Shown here: positions 1-5,476 of the stretch, in pieces | Layout: each line of letters opens with the position of its first letter | How positions within the stretch are numbered: the stretch's first letter is position 1 | Source of the DNA: Acidobacteriota bacterium | GTDB taxonomy: Bacteria > Acidobacteriota > Aminicenantia > Aminicenantales > Saccharicenantaceae | Assembly (NCBI GenBank): GCA_003476685.1 | Contig: DMVN01000226.1 | Location: forward strand, 1 to 5,476 | DNA: 5,476 nt | Direction of reading: 5' to 3' | Program-made: the position numbers and the translations under genes | Notes under the pieces: generated by a model | The model's input: the letters and a program-made list of their open reading frames with translations, nothing else | The model's database searches: none | Told to the model about the DNA's origin: nothing

Positions 1-750
1 CCATTTAGAAGCATAGCGGTTAATCTTGTTCTTGAGCTGTTCCCGGCTGAAATCTCCGGCCGCGGCCAGGATGATGTTCTTCGGGAAAAAGTACTTGCCG
101 TGAAAAGCCTTAAGGTCGGCCGCAGTCAGATTTTCCACCGTGGCCTTGGTCGCCTGGTAGGTCAGAGGATGTTCGCCGTACAGAACCCTTTGATACTCCC
201 GGTTCAGAACCTGGCTGGGGTTATCGTTAGCCGTTCTCATCTGCTCAATCAACCGCCCCTTGGCCAGCTTCAGACTATCTTCCCTGAACTCGGGGTTCAT
301 CAGGACGTCGAAGAAAATTTCCAGCCCCTCATCCAGGTCCTTGCTCAGGACTGACAGGGACAGGGTAGCCGTCCTCTCCCCGACGTTGAAGCTCAGGGTG
401 CCGCCCAGGAAATCTATCCTTTCTTCAATTTCCGGGCCAGTCCTGGTCCTGGTTCCGCCCTTGATCAGACACTCGGAAAGCAGCGAGTCCAAGCCGGCTT
501 TTTCTTTTGGCACATAGAGGCCGCCGGTGTGGATGATGGCCGTAAGGTTGACTATGGGCAGAGCTTTTTCTTCCCTGATATAGGCTCTGAGGCCGTTGGC
601 CAGCACCACCCGGAAGTTAGCCGGGTTGGGCGGTTCAAATTTAAGCGGAGGGAACTTCAGGTCTTCTGGCCGGCTGACCTGGGCTGAAACCAGGCTGGAG
701 CCGCCAACCAGCAACAAGAAAACCAGAAAAGCAACTTTTATTTTTTTCAT
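1..750 (-). CDS. M16-family protease-like protein, non-catalytic partner subunit (C-terminus off the left edge)
   Basis: Seen: 250 codons are open from the ATG at 750 to the window edge. Residues 1-23 form a Sec signal peptide (MKK start, hydrophobic FLVFLLLVGG, likely cleavage after VSA). A first M16 domain follows at about 46-190 (VVLANGLRAYI opening strand). The second domain begins near 205 (ENLTAADLKAFHGKYFFPKN, then AAAGDF). Where active M16 enzymes have HxxEH, this protein reads GLDSLLSECL (86-95), so both histidines and the glutamate are replaced (S89, S92, E93) and no zinc site is expected. Known: M16B enzymes often pair a zinc subunit with an inactive paralogue that helps hold substrate. 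Inferred: it is the periplasmic partner of the gene just upstream, which ends 12 bp away. ATG 750 is preferred over the in-frame ATG 756 because AGGAGG lies 7 nt before 750 but only 1 nt before 756. About 200 residues of a typical 430-480 aa protein are probably missing. Confidence 0.9.
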   Translation of the reverse strand, partial: MKKIKVAFLVFLLLVGGSSLVSAQVSRPEDLKFPPLKFEPPNPANFRVVLANGLRAYIREEKALPIVNLTAIIHTGGLYVPKEKAGLDSLLSECLIKGGTRTRTGPEIEERIDFLGGTLSFNVGERTATLSLSVLSKDLDEGLEIFFDVLMNPEFREDSLKLAKGRLIEQMRTANDNPSQVLNREYQRVLYGEHPLTYQATKATVENLTAADLKAFHGKYFFPKNIILAAAGDFSREQLKNKINRYASKW

Positions 751-756
751 GGTCAT

Positions 757-764
757 CCCTCCTT
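757..764 (-). promoter_or_regulatory. RBS of the second M16 gene, overlapping the upstream stop codon
   Basis: On the minus strand AAGGAGGG (764 to 757) lies 7 nt before ATG 750. Its two leading A bases are the last two of the upstream TAA stop (765-763). A ribosome finishing the first gene therefore stops on the second gene's SD, which suggests translational coupling and balanced subunit production. It also decides the start at 750. Confidence 0.8.
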
Positions 765-2250
765 ATCTTCCCTGACCGCGGGAATAGACGGCCACCAGGC
801 AGTTATCTTTAACAAAATACTTGGCCGCCACCTTTTTCACATCCTCAGCGGTCACCTTCTTCAGGTCTTCCAGGTCGGTCAGCAGAGACCGCCAGCCGCG
901 GTTGAGCTCGGCCCGACCGACCCTCATAGCCAGGAACATCGGCGATTCCAGGCCGCGGATGAAACTGGCCTCGGCCCGGTTCTTGGCCTTTTGTAGCTCG
1001 GCCGCCGTTACCCCGTCTTTCTTGATTTTATCTATTTCTTCCCAGACATACTTTTCCAGGTCTTCTGGCTTAACCCCTTTCTGCACCTTGGGAATTACAT
1101 TAAAGGTAAAGGCTCCGACGTACCACTGGGGCCTGGCCATGGCCATGGCTCTGATGGCCACGTCTTTTTCCTGCACCAGAACTTTGGTCAACCGGCCGGT
1201 CTCACCCGACAGGATTCCTGACAGGATATTAAGGGCCGGCACGTCGGGGTCTCCCTCGGGCGGAATGTGAAACCACATCTGCAGGTTGGGCATACCCGGC
1301 CCTTCTCCGTACATCCTTTTATGCGAATACTGGGGCGGGACGCCGGTGCGAATGGGCTCAACATCTTCGCCGCGGGGTACCGGGCCAAAATATTTTTCGG
1401 CCAGCTTGATGATTTCTTCCGGCTGGAAATCGCCGACATAAATAGCCACGGCATTGTTCGGGACGTAATACCGGTTGTGAAATTCAATCATATCTTTCTT
1501 GGTCATCTTTTTCAGGTCATCCATCCAGCCGATAACCTGCCAGTGATAGGGAGAGCCGACATAAAAAGCAGCCCGGACCTGCTCGTTGAAGTAGAAACCG
1601 GGGCTGTTCTCGCTGAGCCGCCGTTCCTCCATGACCACGTCTTTTTCGGAATAAAATTCCCGGAAATAGGCGTTCATCATCCGGTCCGCTTCCAGCAACA
1701 TCTGCAGCTCCACCTTGTTCGAAGGCAAGGTAACGTAATAACCGGTGACCTCGTCTGAAGTGGAAGCGTTAAGGCCAGTGCCGCCGTTCTTCATGTAGGT
1801 TTCCCAGAGGTGGTCCTTGATGATGTATTTCTTCTCGGCCTTGACCAGTTCCTCCACCTGTTTCTGCCACTCGGCAATCTTCTGCTGATCACCGTCGCGC
1901 TTCCAGTATTTTTCCCGGTAAATCTTTTCCATCAGCTCGTCAATCTGCCGGTTGAGGGCATCGTCAGCAGCAAAATCGGTCACCCCCATCATTCTGGTCC
2001 CCTTGAACATCATGTGTTCATGGACATGGGCAATACCGGTAATGCCGGGGCGTTCGTTAATGGAGCCCACCTTGTAATAAATGTGGCAGACTACCCGGGG
2101 GACGCCGGGCTTGGGAATCATCAGAATCTTCAGCCCGTTGGCCAGGACATGCTCCTTGACTTCGAGCTTGATCTGGGCCGTAGCCATCGAGCCCAGGGCC
2201 AGAAGCAGGAAGCAGCCGAGCCAGAGAACCGCAACTTTTCTCAGGTTCAT
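763..2250 (-). CDS. Secreted M16B zinc metallopeptidase, catalytic subunit
   Basis: This is a 495-aa insulinase/pitrilysin-family peptidase. Seen: a signal peptide at residues 1-25 (MNLRK, hydrophobic core, ATA|Q). The inverted zinc motif HVHEH is at 75-79, with H75 and H79 as ligands and E78 as the general base. The third ligand is probably E209 in EKDVVMEERR (E202-x6-E209, as in the family). The second M16 domain runs from about 245 (DLKKMTKKDMIEFHNRYYVPNN, then GDF) to about 480. Between motif and third ligand lie about 130 residues instead of the usual 77 or so. The extra stretch of roughly 50 residues, within about 95-155, is charged and probably helical. In the second domain R353 is present, but the usual tyrosine of the Arg/Tyr substrate-binding pair appears to be I366, which fits a partner supplying that pair. 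Inferred: it degrades peptides outside the cytoplasm with the downstream inactive subunit. ATG 2250 is set by an excellent RBS. The exact substrate is unknown. Confidence 0.93.
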   Translation of the reverse strand: MNLRKVAVLWLGCFLLLALGSMATAQIKLEVKEHVLANGLKILMIPKPGVPRVVCHIYYKVGSINERPGITGIAHVHEHMMFKGTRMMGVTDFAADDALNRQIDELMEKIYREKYWKRDGDQQKIAEWQKQVEELVKAEKKYIIKDHLWETYMKNGGTGLNASTSDEVTGYYVTLPSNKVELQMLLEADRMMNAYFREFYSEKDVVMEERRLSENSPGFYFNEQVRAAFYVGSPYHWQVIGWMDDLKKMTKKDMIEFHNRYYVPNNAVAIYVGDFQPEEIIKLAEKYFGPVPRGEDVEPIRTGVPPQYSHKRMYGEGPGMPNLQMWFHIPPEGDPDVPALNILSGILSGETGRLTKVLVQEKDVAIRAMAMARPQWYVGAFTFNVIPKVQKGVKPEDLEKYVWEEIDKIKKDGVTAAELQKAKNRAEASFIRGLESPMFLAMRVGRAELNRGWRSLLTDLEDLKKVTAEDVKKVAAKYFVKDNCLVAVYSRGQGR

Positions 2251-2254
2251 GCCT

Positions 2255-2267
2255 TCACCTCCTCCTT
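2255..2267 (-). promoter_or_regulatory. RBS of the catalytic M16 gene, near-perfect anti-SD complement
   Basis: The minus strand reads AAGGAGGAGGTGA (2267 to 2255). Its GGAGG ends 7 nt before ATG 2250. The AGGAGGTGA core is almost fully complementary to the 16S 3' end, so strong translation is expected. Confidence 0.85.
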
Positions 2268-2276
2268 GAAAGAAAA

Positions 2277-2305
2277 ATTATAGCCATCAGCAGTTAACCG
2301 AAAAA
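2277..2305 (-). promoter_or_regulatory. Candidate sigma-70-type promoter of the M16 operon
   Basis: A perfect TATAAT lies on the minus strand at 2282-2277, 26 bp before the M16 start codon, which would give a leader of about 20 nt. The -35 region at about 2305-2299 is only a T-run (TTTTTC or TTTTCG at 16-17 bp), a weak match. A TG lies one base too far upstream for a proper extended -10. The position just upstream of the RBS is good, but without a clear -35 the call is moderate. Confidence 0.5.
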
Positions 2306-2414
2306 AGCCTCGAAATAAAATTAGCCTGTATTTTTGACGTAACCGTCTTTTTTCTCTTCCCGAATTCTGTCCCGGTTCATGTCCCTTATTTTTATTTATT
2401 CCTTATCTTTTTTC

Positions 2415-2443
2415 TTGTCAAATGAAATCAACATCAGTATTAT
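2415..2443 (+). promoter_or_regulatory. Sigma-70-type promoter of the amino-acid permease
   Basis: TTGTCA (2415-2420) and TATTAT (2438-2443) each match consensus at 5 of 6 positions and are separated by exactly 17 bp. Transcription would start near 2450, about 34 nt before the ATG at 2484. Because the promoter lies inside the reading frame that continues upstream to 2379, it also argues against that longer N-terminus. Confidence 0.65.
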
Positions 2444-2470
2444 TCATCACTTAAAGAAATTTGGCTGTCC

Positions 2471-2476
2471 AAGGAG
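2471..2476 (+). promoter_or_regulatory. RBS fixing the permease start
   Basis: AAGGAG at 2471-2476 sits 7 nt before ATG 2484. The alternative in-frame ATG at 2379 has no purine-rich SD before it (preceding bases are CCCGGTTC), so 2484 is the supported start. The RBS edge could pair in a small TTGG/CCAA hairpin (2461-2464 with 2469-2472), too weak to call regulatory. Confidence 0.8.
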
Positions 2477-2483
2477 AAGGTCG

Positions 2484-3875
2484 ATGAACCTCTGGGCCAA
2501 GAAAAGACCCGAAGACCTGCAGGAAGCCTCGGAACATACCCAGCTGCGGAAAAGTTTGCGAGCCGTGGACCTGGCCGCCCTGGGCATAGGGTCGGTGGTA
2601 GGGACGGGCATATTCGTGGCCACCGGACAGGGCGCCCACCTGGCCGGCCCGGGCGTCCTGCTGTCGTTCATCATCGCGGCCATCACCGCCGGGCTCTGCG
2701 CCCTCACCTACTCCGAGCTGGCCAGCATGTTCCCGGTGGCTGGCAGCACCTATTCCTATTCTTATGCTGCCTTCGGCGAGGTCATTGCCTGGATTATCGG
2801 CTGGGACCTGATGCTGGAATACCTGGTCTCGGCCAGCGCCGTGGCCTCGGGCTGGTCGACCACTTTCATCGGGCTTCTGGAAAACCTGGGACTAAAGCTG
2901 CCCAAAGCCCTCTGCCTGACTCCCCTGGCCGGGGGAATCGTCGACCTCCCGGCCATCCTGATCACCCTCCTGATTACCTGGATCCTTTACCTGGGAATCA
3001 GGGAAAGCTCGATTACCAATAATATAATTGTGGTGCTGAAGGTGGCGGTCATAGTGCTGTTCATTGTGCTGGGAATAAGGCATGTTAATCTGAGCAATCT
3101 GACACCCTTTGCCCCGTTCGGCTGGAAAGGAATAATGGCCGGAGCGGCCATCATCTTTTTTGCCTACATCGGCTTTGACGCCGTTTCCACGGCGGCCGAG
3201 GAAACTATCAACCCCAAGAAAGATGTTCCGCTCGGGCTGATGCTCTGCCTGGCCGTGGTCATAGTTCTGTACGTGGGCGTGGCCTTCGTCCTGACCGGGC
3301 TGGTGCCCTTCAAGGAGATAGACGTGGGCAATGCCCTGCCGGCTGCCCTGGCCAGGATTGGCATCCGCTGGGGCGGTCCCCTGGTGGCCACCGGCGGTAT
3401 TATCGGGATGATTTCGACCCTGCTGATAACCGTTTACGGTCAGGTCCGGATTTTCATGGTCATGGCCAGGGACGGGCTGCTGCCGGAAGTCTTTTCTAAA
3501 GTCCACCCCAAACACCGCACCCCGGCCATCTGCACCTGGATTACCGGAGCCCTGACCGCCCTGATTGCCGGGTTTTTCCCGCTCGGGATTATCATCGAGC
3601 TGTGCAACATCGGGACGCTGTTTGCTTTCATCCTGGTCTCGGTCGGGGTGATTGTCCTGCGCCACACCCAGCCCCAGGTGGAAAGAAGGTTCAGAACGCC
3701 GCTTGTGCCCTTTACCCCGCTCATTACCATCGGTTTTTGCCTCTACCTCATGGCCAGTCTGCCGTCCCTGACCTGGTTGAGGTTTAGCGCCTGGCTCGGG
3801 GCCGGGCTCCTGATTTACTTTGCCTACGGCATCAGGCATTCCCGGATGCAGAAACGTTACCCGTCGGCCCGATAA
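2484..3875 (+). CDS. APC-superfamily amino-acid permease, cationic amino-acid transporter (CAT/YfnA) type
   Basis: This is a 463-aa inner-membrane protein with 12 predicted helices, at about 28-47, 57-78, 96-127, 155-172, 181-198, 216-238, 250-273, 297-320, 350-367, 371-392, 410-428 and 431-450. Seen: the helix-1 signature GIGSVVGTGIF (34-44), which is the unwound substrate-binding segment of LeuT-fold APC carriers. YSELASMFPVAGSTYSY (76-92) follows helix 2. FFAYIGFDAVSTAAEE (225-240) in helix 6 and IGTLFAFILVSVGVIVLR (376-393) are typical of the CAT family. Known: bacterial CAT-family members such as YfnA and GkApcT are proton-coupled amino-acid importers. The substrate cannot be fixed here. 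The frame stays open upstream to 2379, but that extension (polar and hydrophobic, no SD) is probably untranslated leader. It is transcribed divergently from the M16 protease operon, so a link between peptide breakdown and amino-acid uptake is plausible but inferred. No strong terminator follows. Confidence 0.92.
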   Translation: MNLWAKKRPEDLQEASEHTQLRKSLRAVDLAALGIGSVVGTGIFVATGQGAHLAGPGVLLSFIIAAITAGLCALTYSELASMFPVAGSTYSYSYAAFGEVIAWIIGWDLMLEYLVSASAVASGWSTTFIGLLENLGLKLPKALCLTPLAGGIVDLPAILITLLITWILYLGIRESSITNNIIVVLKVAVIVLFIVLGIRHVNLSNLTPFAPFGWKGIMAGAAIIFFAYIGFDAVSTAAEETINPKKDVPLGLMLCLAVVIVLYVGVAFVLTGLVPFKEIDVGNALPAALARIGIRWGGPLVATGGIIGMISTLLITVYGQVRIFMVMARDGLLPEVFSKVHPKHRTPAICTWITGALTALIAGFFPLGIIIELCNIGTLFAFILVSVGVIVLRHTQPQVERRFRTPLVPFTPLITIGFCLYLMASLPSLTWLRFSAWLGAGLLIYFAYGIRHSRMQKRYPSAR

Positions 3876-3877
3876 AA

Positions 3878-4008
3878 CTGGTGAGCCGGCCGGTTAAAGG
3901 AGAGTCCCGCCTTGGCCGAATCCAATCACCTTAGAGCTGTCTCTTGTATTCCGCTATCTATTTGATATTAAATAATTTAAGCTACGCCCGAACTGGCCGG
4001 CTGACCAG
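3878..4008 (+). repeat. 131-bp element bounded by an imperfect 18-bp inverted repeat
   Basis: The arms are 3878-3895 (CTGGTGAGCCGGCCGGTT) and 3991-4008 (AACTGGCCGGCTGACCAG). The reverse complement of the left arm matches the right arm at 16 of 18 positions, and one of the two differences would be a G-U pair in RNA. The arms are GC-rich, while the 95 bp between them becomes AT-rich toward the right and contains a perfect 13-bp palindrome (TTAAAT-A-ATTTAA, 3968-3980). No clear target-site duplication is visible. It could be a small MITE-like insertion, a structured RNA closed by a long stem, or a protein-binding pair. It starts 3 bp after the permease stop codon. Confidence 0.5.
3912..3965 (+). 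other. Tiny 17-codon reading frame with a possible RBS (doubtful gene)
   Basis: TTG at 3912 opens a frame encoding MAESNHLRAVSCIPLSI (TTG read as Met), with a TGA stop at 3963-3965. AAGGAG at 3897-3902 lies 9 nt upstream. The frame sits wholly inside the inverted-repeat element, between the permease and the radical SAM gene. It has one cysteine and no recognisable family. A frame this short arises easily by chance, and the rare start codon lowers confidence. It is recorded only because radical SAM/SPASM enzymes sometimes act on short peptides encoded next to them. Confidence 0.12.
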
Positions 4009-4010
4009 AA

Positions 4011-4045
4011 TTGACAACCTGACTTAAAGCTCTTAGATTTATAAT
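4011..4045 (+). promoter_or_regulatory. Promoter candidate for the radical SAM gene
   Basis: A perfect TTGACA lies at 4011-4016, only 2 bp after the right arm of the inverted repeat. At 17 bp it is followed by TAGATT (4034-4039, 4 of 6 matches). A perfect TATAAT comes slightly later (4040-4045), 23 bp away and too far for standard spacing unless the poorer CTGACT (4019-4024, 15-bp spacer) serves as its -35. Either reading puts the transcription start around 4046-4052, giving a leader of about 75 nt. Confidence 0.55.
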
Positions 4046-4090
4046 AAGCATCCGGGAAGTGTTCTTGCTCATTACATGATCGGATAAATT

Positions 4091-4120
4091 GGCTCTTTTC
4101 TCTTTTATGAGAAGGAGGCC
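4091..4120 (+). promoter_or_regulatory. Leader hairpin that can mask the radical SAM gene's ribosome binding site
   Basis: Bases 4091-4102 (GGCUCUUUUCUC) can pair with 4109-4120 (GAGAAGGAGGCC) around the loop UUUUAU. Eleven of the 12 positions pair, three of them by G-U, with one C-A mismatch (4095/4116). The SD AAGGAGG (4112-4118) is wholly inside the 3' strand and four consecutive U bases (4096-4099) face its AAGG. The SD is 5 nt before ATG 4124. This geometry resembles fourU-type RNA thermometers or other SD-sequestering switches. Function is inferred, because pyrimidine tracts facing an SD can also occur by chance. Confidence 0.45.
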
Positions 4121-4123
4121 AAA

Positions 4124-5476
4124 ATGGCTAACAGGCAAAAGCAGGTTTACCGCCGGAGAGAGGCCCGGGCCGTCAGGCTGAGAAGGATGGCCAGGCTTAT
4201 TCCCGTTTTAAGGACCATCAAACCCGCCGCCTACCTTCTGGCCAGCTCCTGGGAAAAGAAATTAAGGAAAAGCACGGCCCTGGCCATGGCCCGAGGGGAT
4301 AAGCCACCGGGTGCCGTCCGGGACCGGGCAGAGATGGGCATAGCCATTCTCAGGACCATCAGCCGGGCCATAATTGAAGACAGGCTCTCTCCCCAGACCA
4401 GGCAGAAGCTGTTAAACGTTCTAATCGGCGATGCCATCATCCGGGAAGGAGAAATTCCCATCCGGGAAAAATTCCGCCAGCAATTCGGGACTGTGCCACC
4501 GGGATTTCTGCTCATCAGTCCGACCAAGAAATGCAACCTGTACTGCATAGGTTGCTATGCCGACTCTGACCGAACCGAGATAAAACTTTCCTGGCCGGTG
4601 CTTGACCGCCTGGTAACAGAATCCAAGGAATTATGGGGAGCCCGGTTTGTGGTCATCAGCGGCGGAGAACCGCTGCTTTATGAAGACCAGGGTCACGACC
4701 TGCTGGACCTGGTGGAAAAGCACGGCGATTGCTTTTTCCTGATGTACACTAACGGGACGCTCATTGATGACCGGATGGCCAGGAGAATGGCCCGGGCTGG
4801 AAACATCATGCCGGCCATTTCGGTTGAAGGCCTGAAAGAAACCACGGAAAAGAGGCGGGGCCGGGGCGTTTTTGACCGCATCCTGACCGCCTTTGAGAAC
4901 CTGAGGAAGGAAAAAGTCTTCTACGGTATTTCTTTAACCGTGACCAAAAACAACGCCGAAGAAGTTTTTTCTGACCAAGTGATGGATTTCTACTTCAACC
5001 AGCAGGGAGTCCATTTTGCCTGGGCTTTCCAGTACATGCCCATCGGCCGGGCCTTTACCCTGGAGCTGCTGCCCAACCCCGAGCAGAGGCTGCGGCTGTA
5101 CCAGAGGGCCTGGCAGTTAGTCTACGAAAAGCACCTGTTCCTGATTGATTTCTGGAACAGCGGCACGGCCACCCACGGCTGCATTTCAGCCGGCCGGTCC
5201 GGTGGCTACATGGTAGTCAACTGGGACGGCACGGTCACCCCCTGCGTTTTTGTACCCTACTCTCCAGTTAATATCTATGAAATCTACAGCCAGGGGAAAA
5301 ACTTAAACGATGTCTGGGCCCATCCCTTCTTTGCCGACCTCAGAAAGTGGCAGCGCGATTATGGCTACGGCCGTGACATGAGAGTTGAAGGTCCGGTCAG
5401 AAACTGGATCAGGCCCTGTCCGATGCGGGATCATTTTGAAGACCTGTACCCGCTGTTACAAAAACACCGGCCTCGT
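4124..5476 (+). CDS. Radical SAM protein with SPASM/Twitch-like C-terminal region (3' end off the right edge)
   Basis: Seen: 451 codons are open from ATG 4124 to the window edge. The N-terminal 120 residues or so are unusual: a very basic stretch at 4-26 (many Arg/Lys), then probable helices. The radical SAM core starts at about 128 (FLLISPTKK). Its cluster motif is CNLYCIGC, with C137, C141 and C144 in CX3CX2C spacing. The SAM-binding GGEP is at 180-183, TNG at 209-211, and the ISVEG strand at 232-236 is followed by a basic RRGRG loop. Near the C-terminus C353-x15-G369-x4-C374 (WDGTVTPC) fits the SPASM/Twitch signature, and another cysteine lies in RPCPMRDH (C432). Inferred: it binds one SAM-cleaving 4Fe-4S cluster and probably an auxiliary one. 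Only three C-terminal cysteines are visible, so the auxiliary site is reduced or its last ligand lies beyond the edge. I do not recognise a named function. SPASM relatives modify peptides or proteins. It is probably cytoplasmic, with its own promoter and leader. Confidence 0.9.
   Translation, partial: MANRQKQVYRRREARAVRLRRMARLIPVLRTIKPAAYLLASSWEKKLRKSTALAMARGDKPPGAVRDRAEMGIAILRTISRAIIEDRLSPQTRQKLLNVLIGDAIIREGEIPIREKFRQQFGTVPPGFLLISPTKKCNLYCIGCYADSDRTEIKLSWPVLDRLVTESKELWGARFVVISGGEPLLYEDQGHDLLDLVEKHGDCFFLMYTNGTLIDDRMARRMARAGNIMPAISVEGLKETTEKRRGRGVFDRILTAFENLRKEKVFYGISLTVTKNNAEEVFSDQVMDFYFNQQGVHFAWAFQYMPIGRAFTLELLPNPEQRLRLYQRAWQLVYEKHLFLIDFWNSGTATHGCISAGRSGGYMVVNWDGTVTPCVFVPYSPVNIYEIYSQGKNLNDVWAHPFFADLRKWQRDYGYGRDMRVEGPVRNWIRPCPMRDHFEDLYPLLQKHRPR

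Noticed and set aside
754..756. In-frame ATG at 756 as start of the second M16 gene
   Set aside because: The SD would be only 1 nt away, against 7 nt for ATG 750.
1267..2283. Plus-strand open frames of 157 and 163 codons opposite the catalytic M16 gene
   Set aside because: They are antisense shadows of a gene with clear catalytic motifs. They lack RBSs and recognisable domains.
2336..2353. GACG-TAAC-CGTC hairpin followed by six T, terminator-like
   Set aside because: The stem has only 4 bp and no plus-strand gene ends upstream of it.
2379..2483. A 35-residue N-terminal extension of the permease from ATG 2379
   Set aside because: No SD precedes it, a good promoter lies inside it, and the ATG at 2484 has AAGGAG at ideal spacing just before the conserved family start.
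2892..3839. A 315-codon open frame on the minus strand inside the permease
   Set aside because: It mirrors the permease codons, has a low-complexity polar composition (Gly, Gln, Asp, His) and no family motifs, and the plus-strand frame is an unmistakable membrane transporter.
3876..3895. AACTGG/CCGGTT hairpin just after the permease stop as a terminator
   Set aside because: The stem is 6 bp with a G-U pair and an 8-nt loop, and AAAGG rather than a T-run follows. It is better explained as part of the inverted-repeat arm.
4050..4085. ATCCG/CGGAT long-range stem in the radical SAM leader
   Set aside because: Five base pairs around a 26-nt loop are expected by chance, and no known riboswitch motif is visible.

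Overview
This is a chromosomal window from a bacterium. It contains four protein genes in two divergent groups and no RNA genes, insertion sequences or CRISPR. Base composition is moderately GC-rich, with many AGG/CGG arginine codons and short AT-rich spacers. All four genes have strong Shine-Dalgarno (SD) sites. Two zinc-protease-family proteins carry Sec signal peptides, which suggests a cell envelope with a periplasm. The lineage cannot be fixed from the sequence; an uncultured anaerobic group such as Aminicenantota/Acidobacteriota is only a guess.

Layout: (1) Positions 1-2250, minus strand: a two-gene M16 (insulinase/pitrilysin-type) operon. The first gene (2250-763) encodes a secreted catalytic subunit with an intact HxxEH zinc motif. 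The second (750 to beyond the left edge) encodes a secreted paralogue in which the zinc ligands are replaced. This is the arrangement of heterodimeric M16B proteases. (2) Positions 2251-2483: a divergent intergenic region with one promoter candidate per direction. (3) Positions 2484-3875, plus strand: a 12-helix amino-acid permease of the APC superfamily, CAT/YfnA type. (4) Positions 3876-4123: a 248-bp spacer. It holds an imperfect 18-bp inverted repeat enclosing about 95 bp, a promoter candidate just after the right arm, and a leader whose final 30 nt can fold into a hairpin over the ribosome binding site. (5) Positions 4124 to beyond the right edge, plus strand: a radical SAM protein with a long basic/helical N-terminal extension and a SPASM/Twitch-like C-terminus.

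How the genes may work together (inference): secreted M16 proteases would release peptides or amino acids, and the divergent permease could import amino acids. The radical SAM gene appears to have its own promoter and leader, and its function is not recognisable. A radical SAM/SPASM enzyme near an M16 pair recalls peptide-maturation loci (PqqE/PqqF, AlbA/AlbE-AlbF). However, these M16 proteins are exported and no convincing precursor peptide is visible, so that reading stays speculative. The most unusual signals are in the 248-bp spacer before the radical SAM gene.
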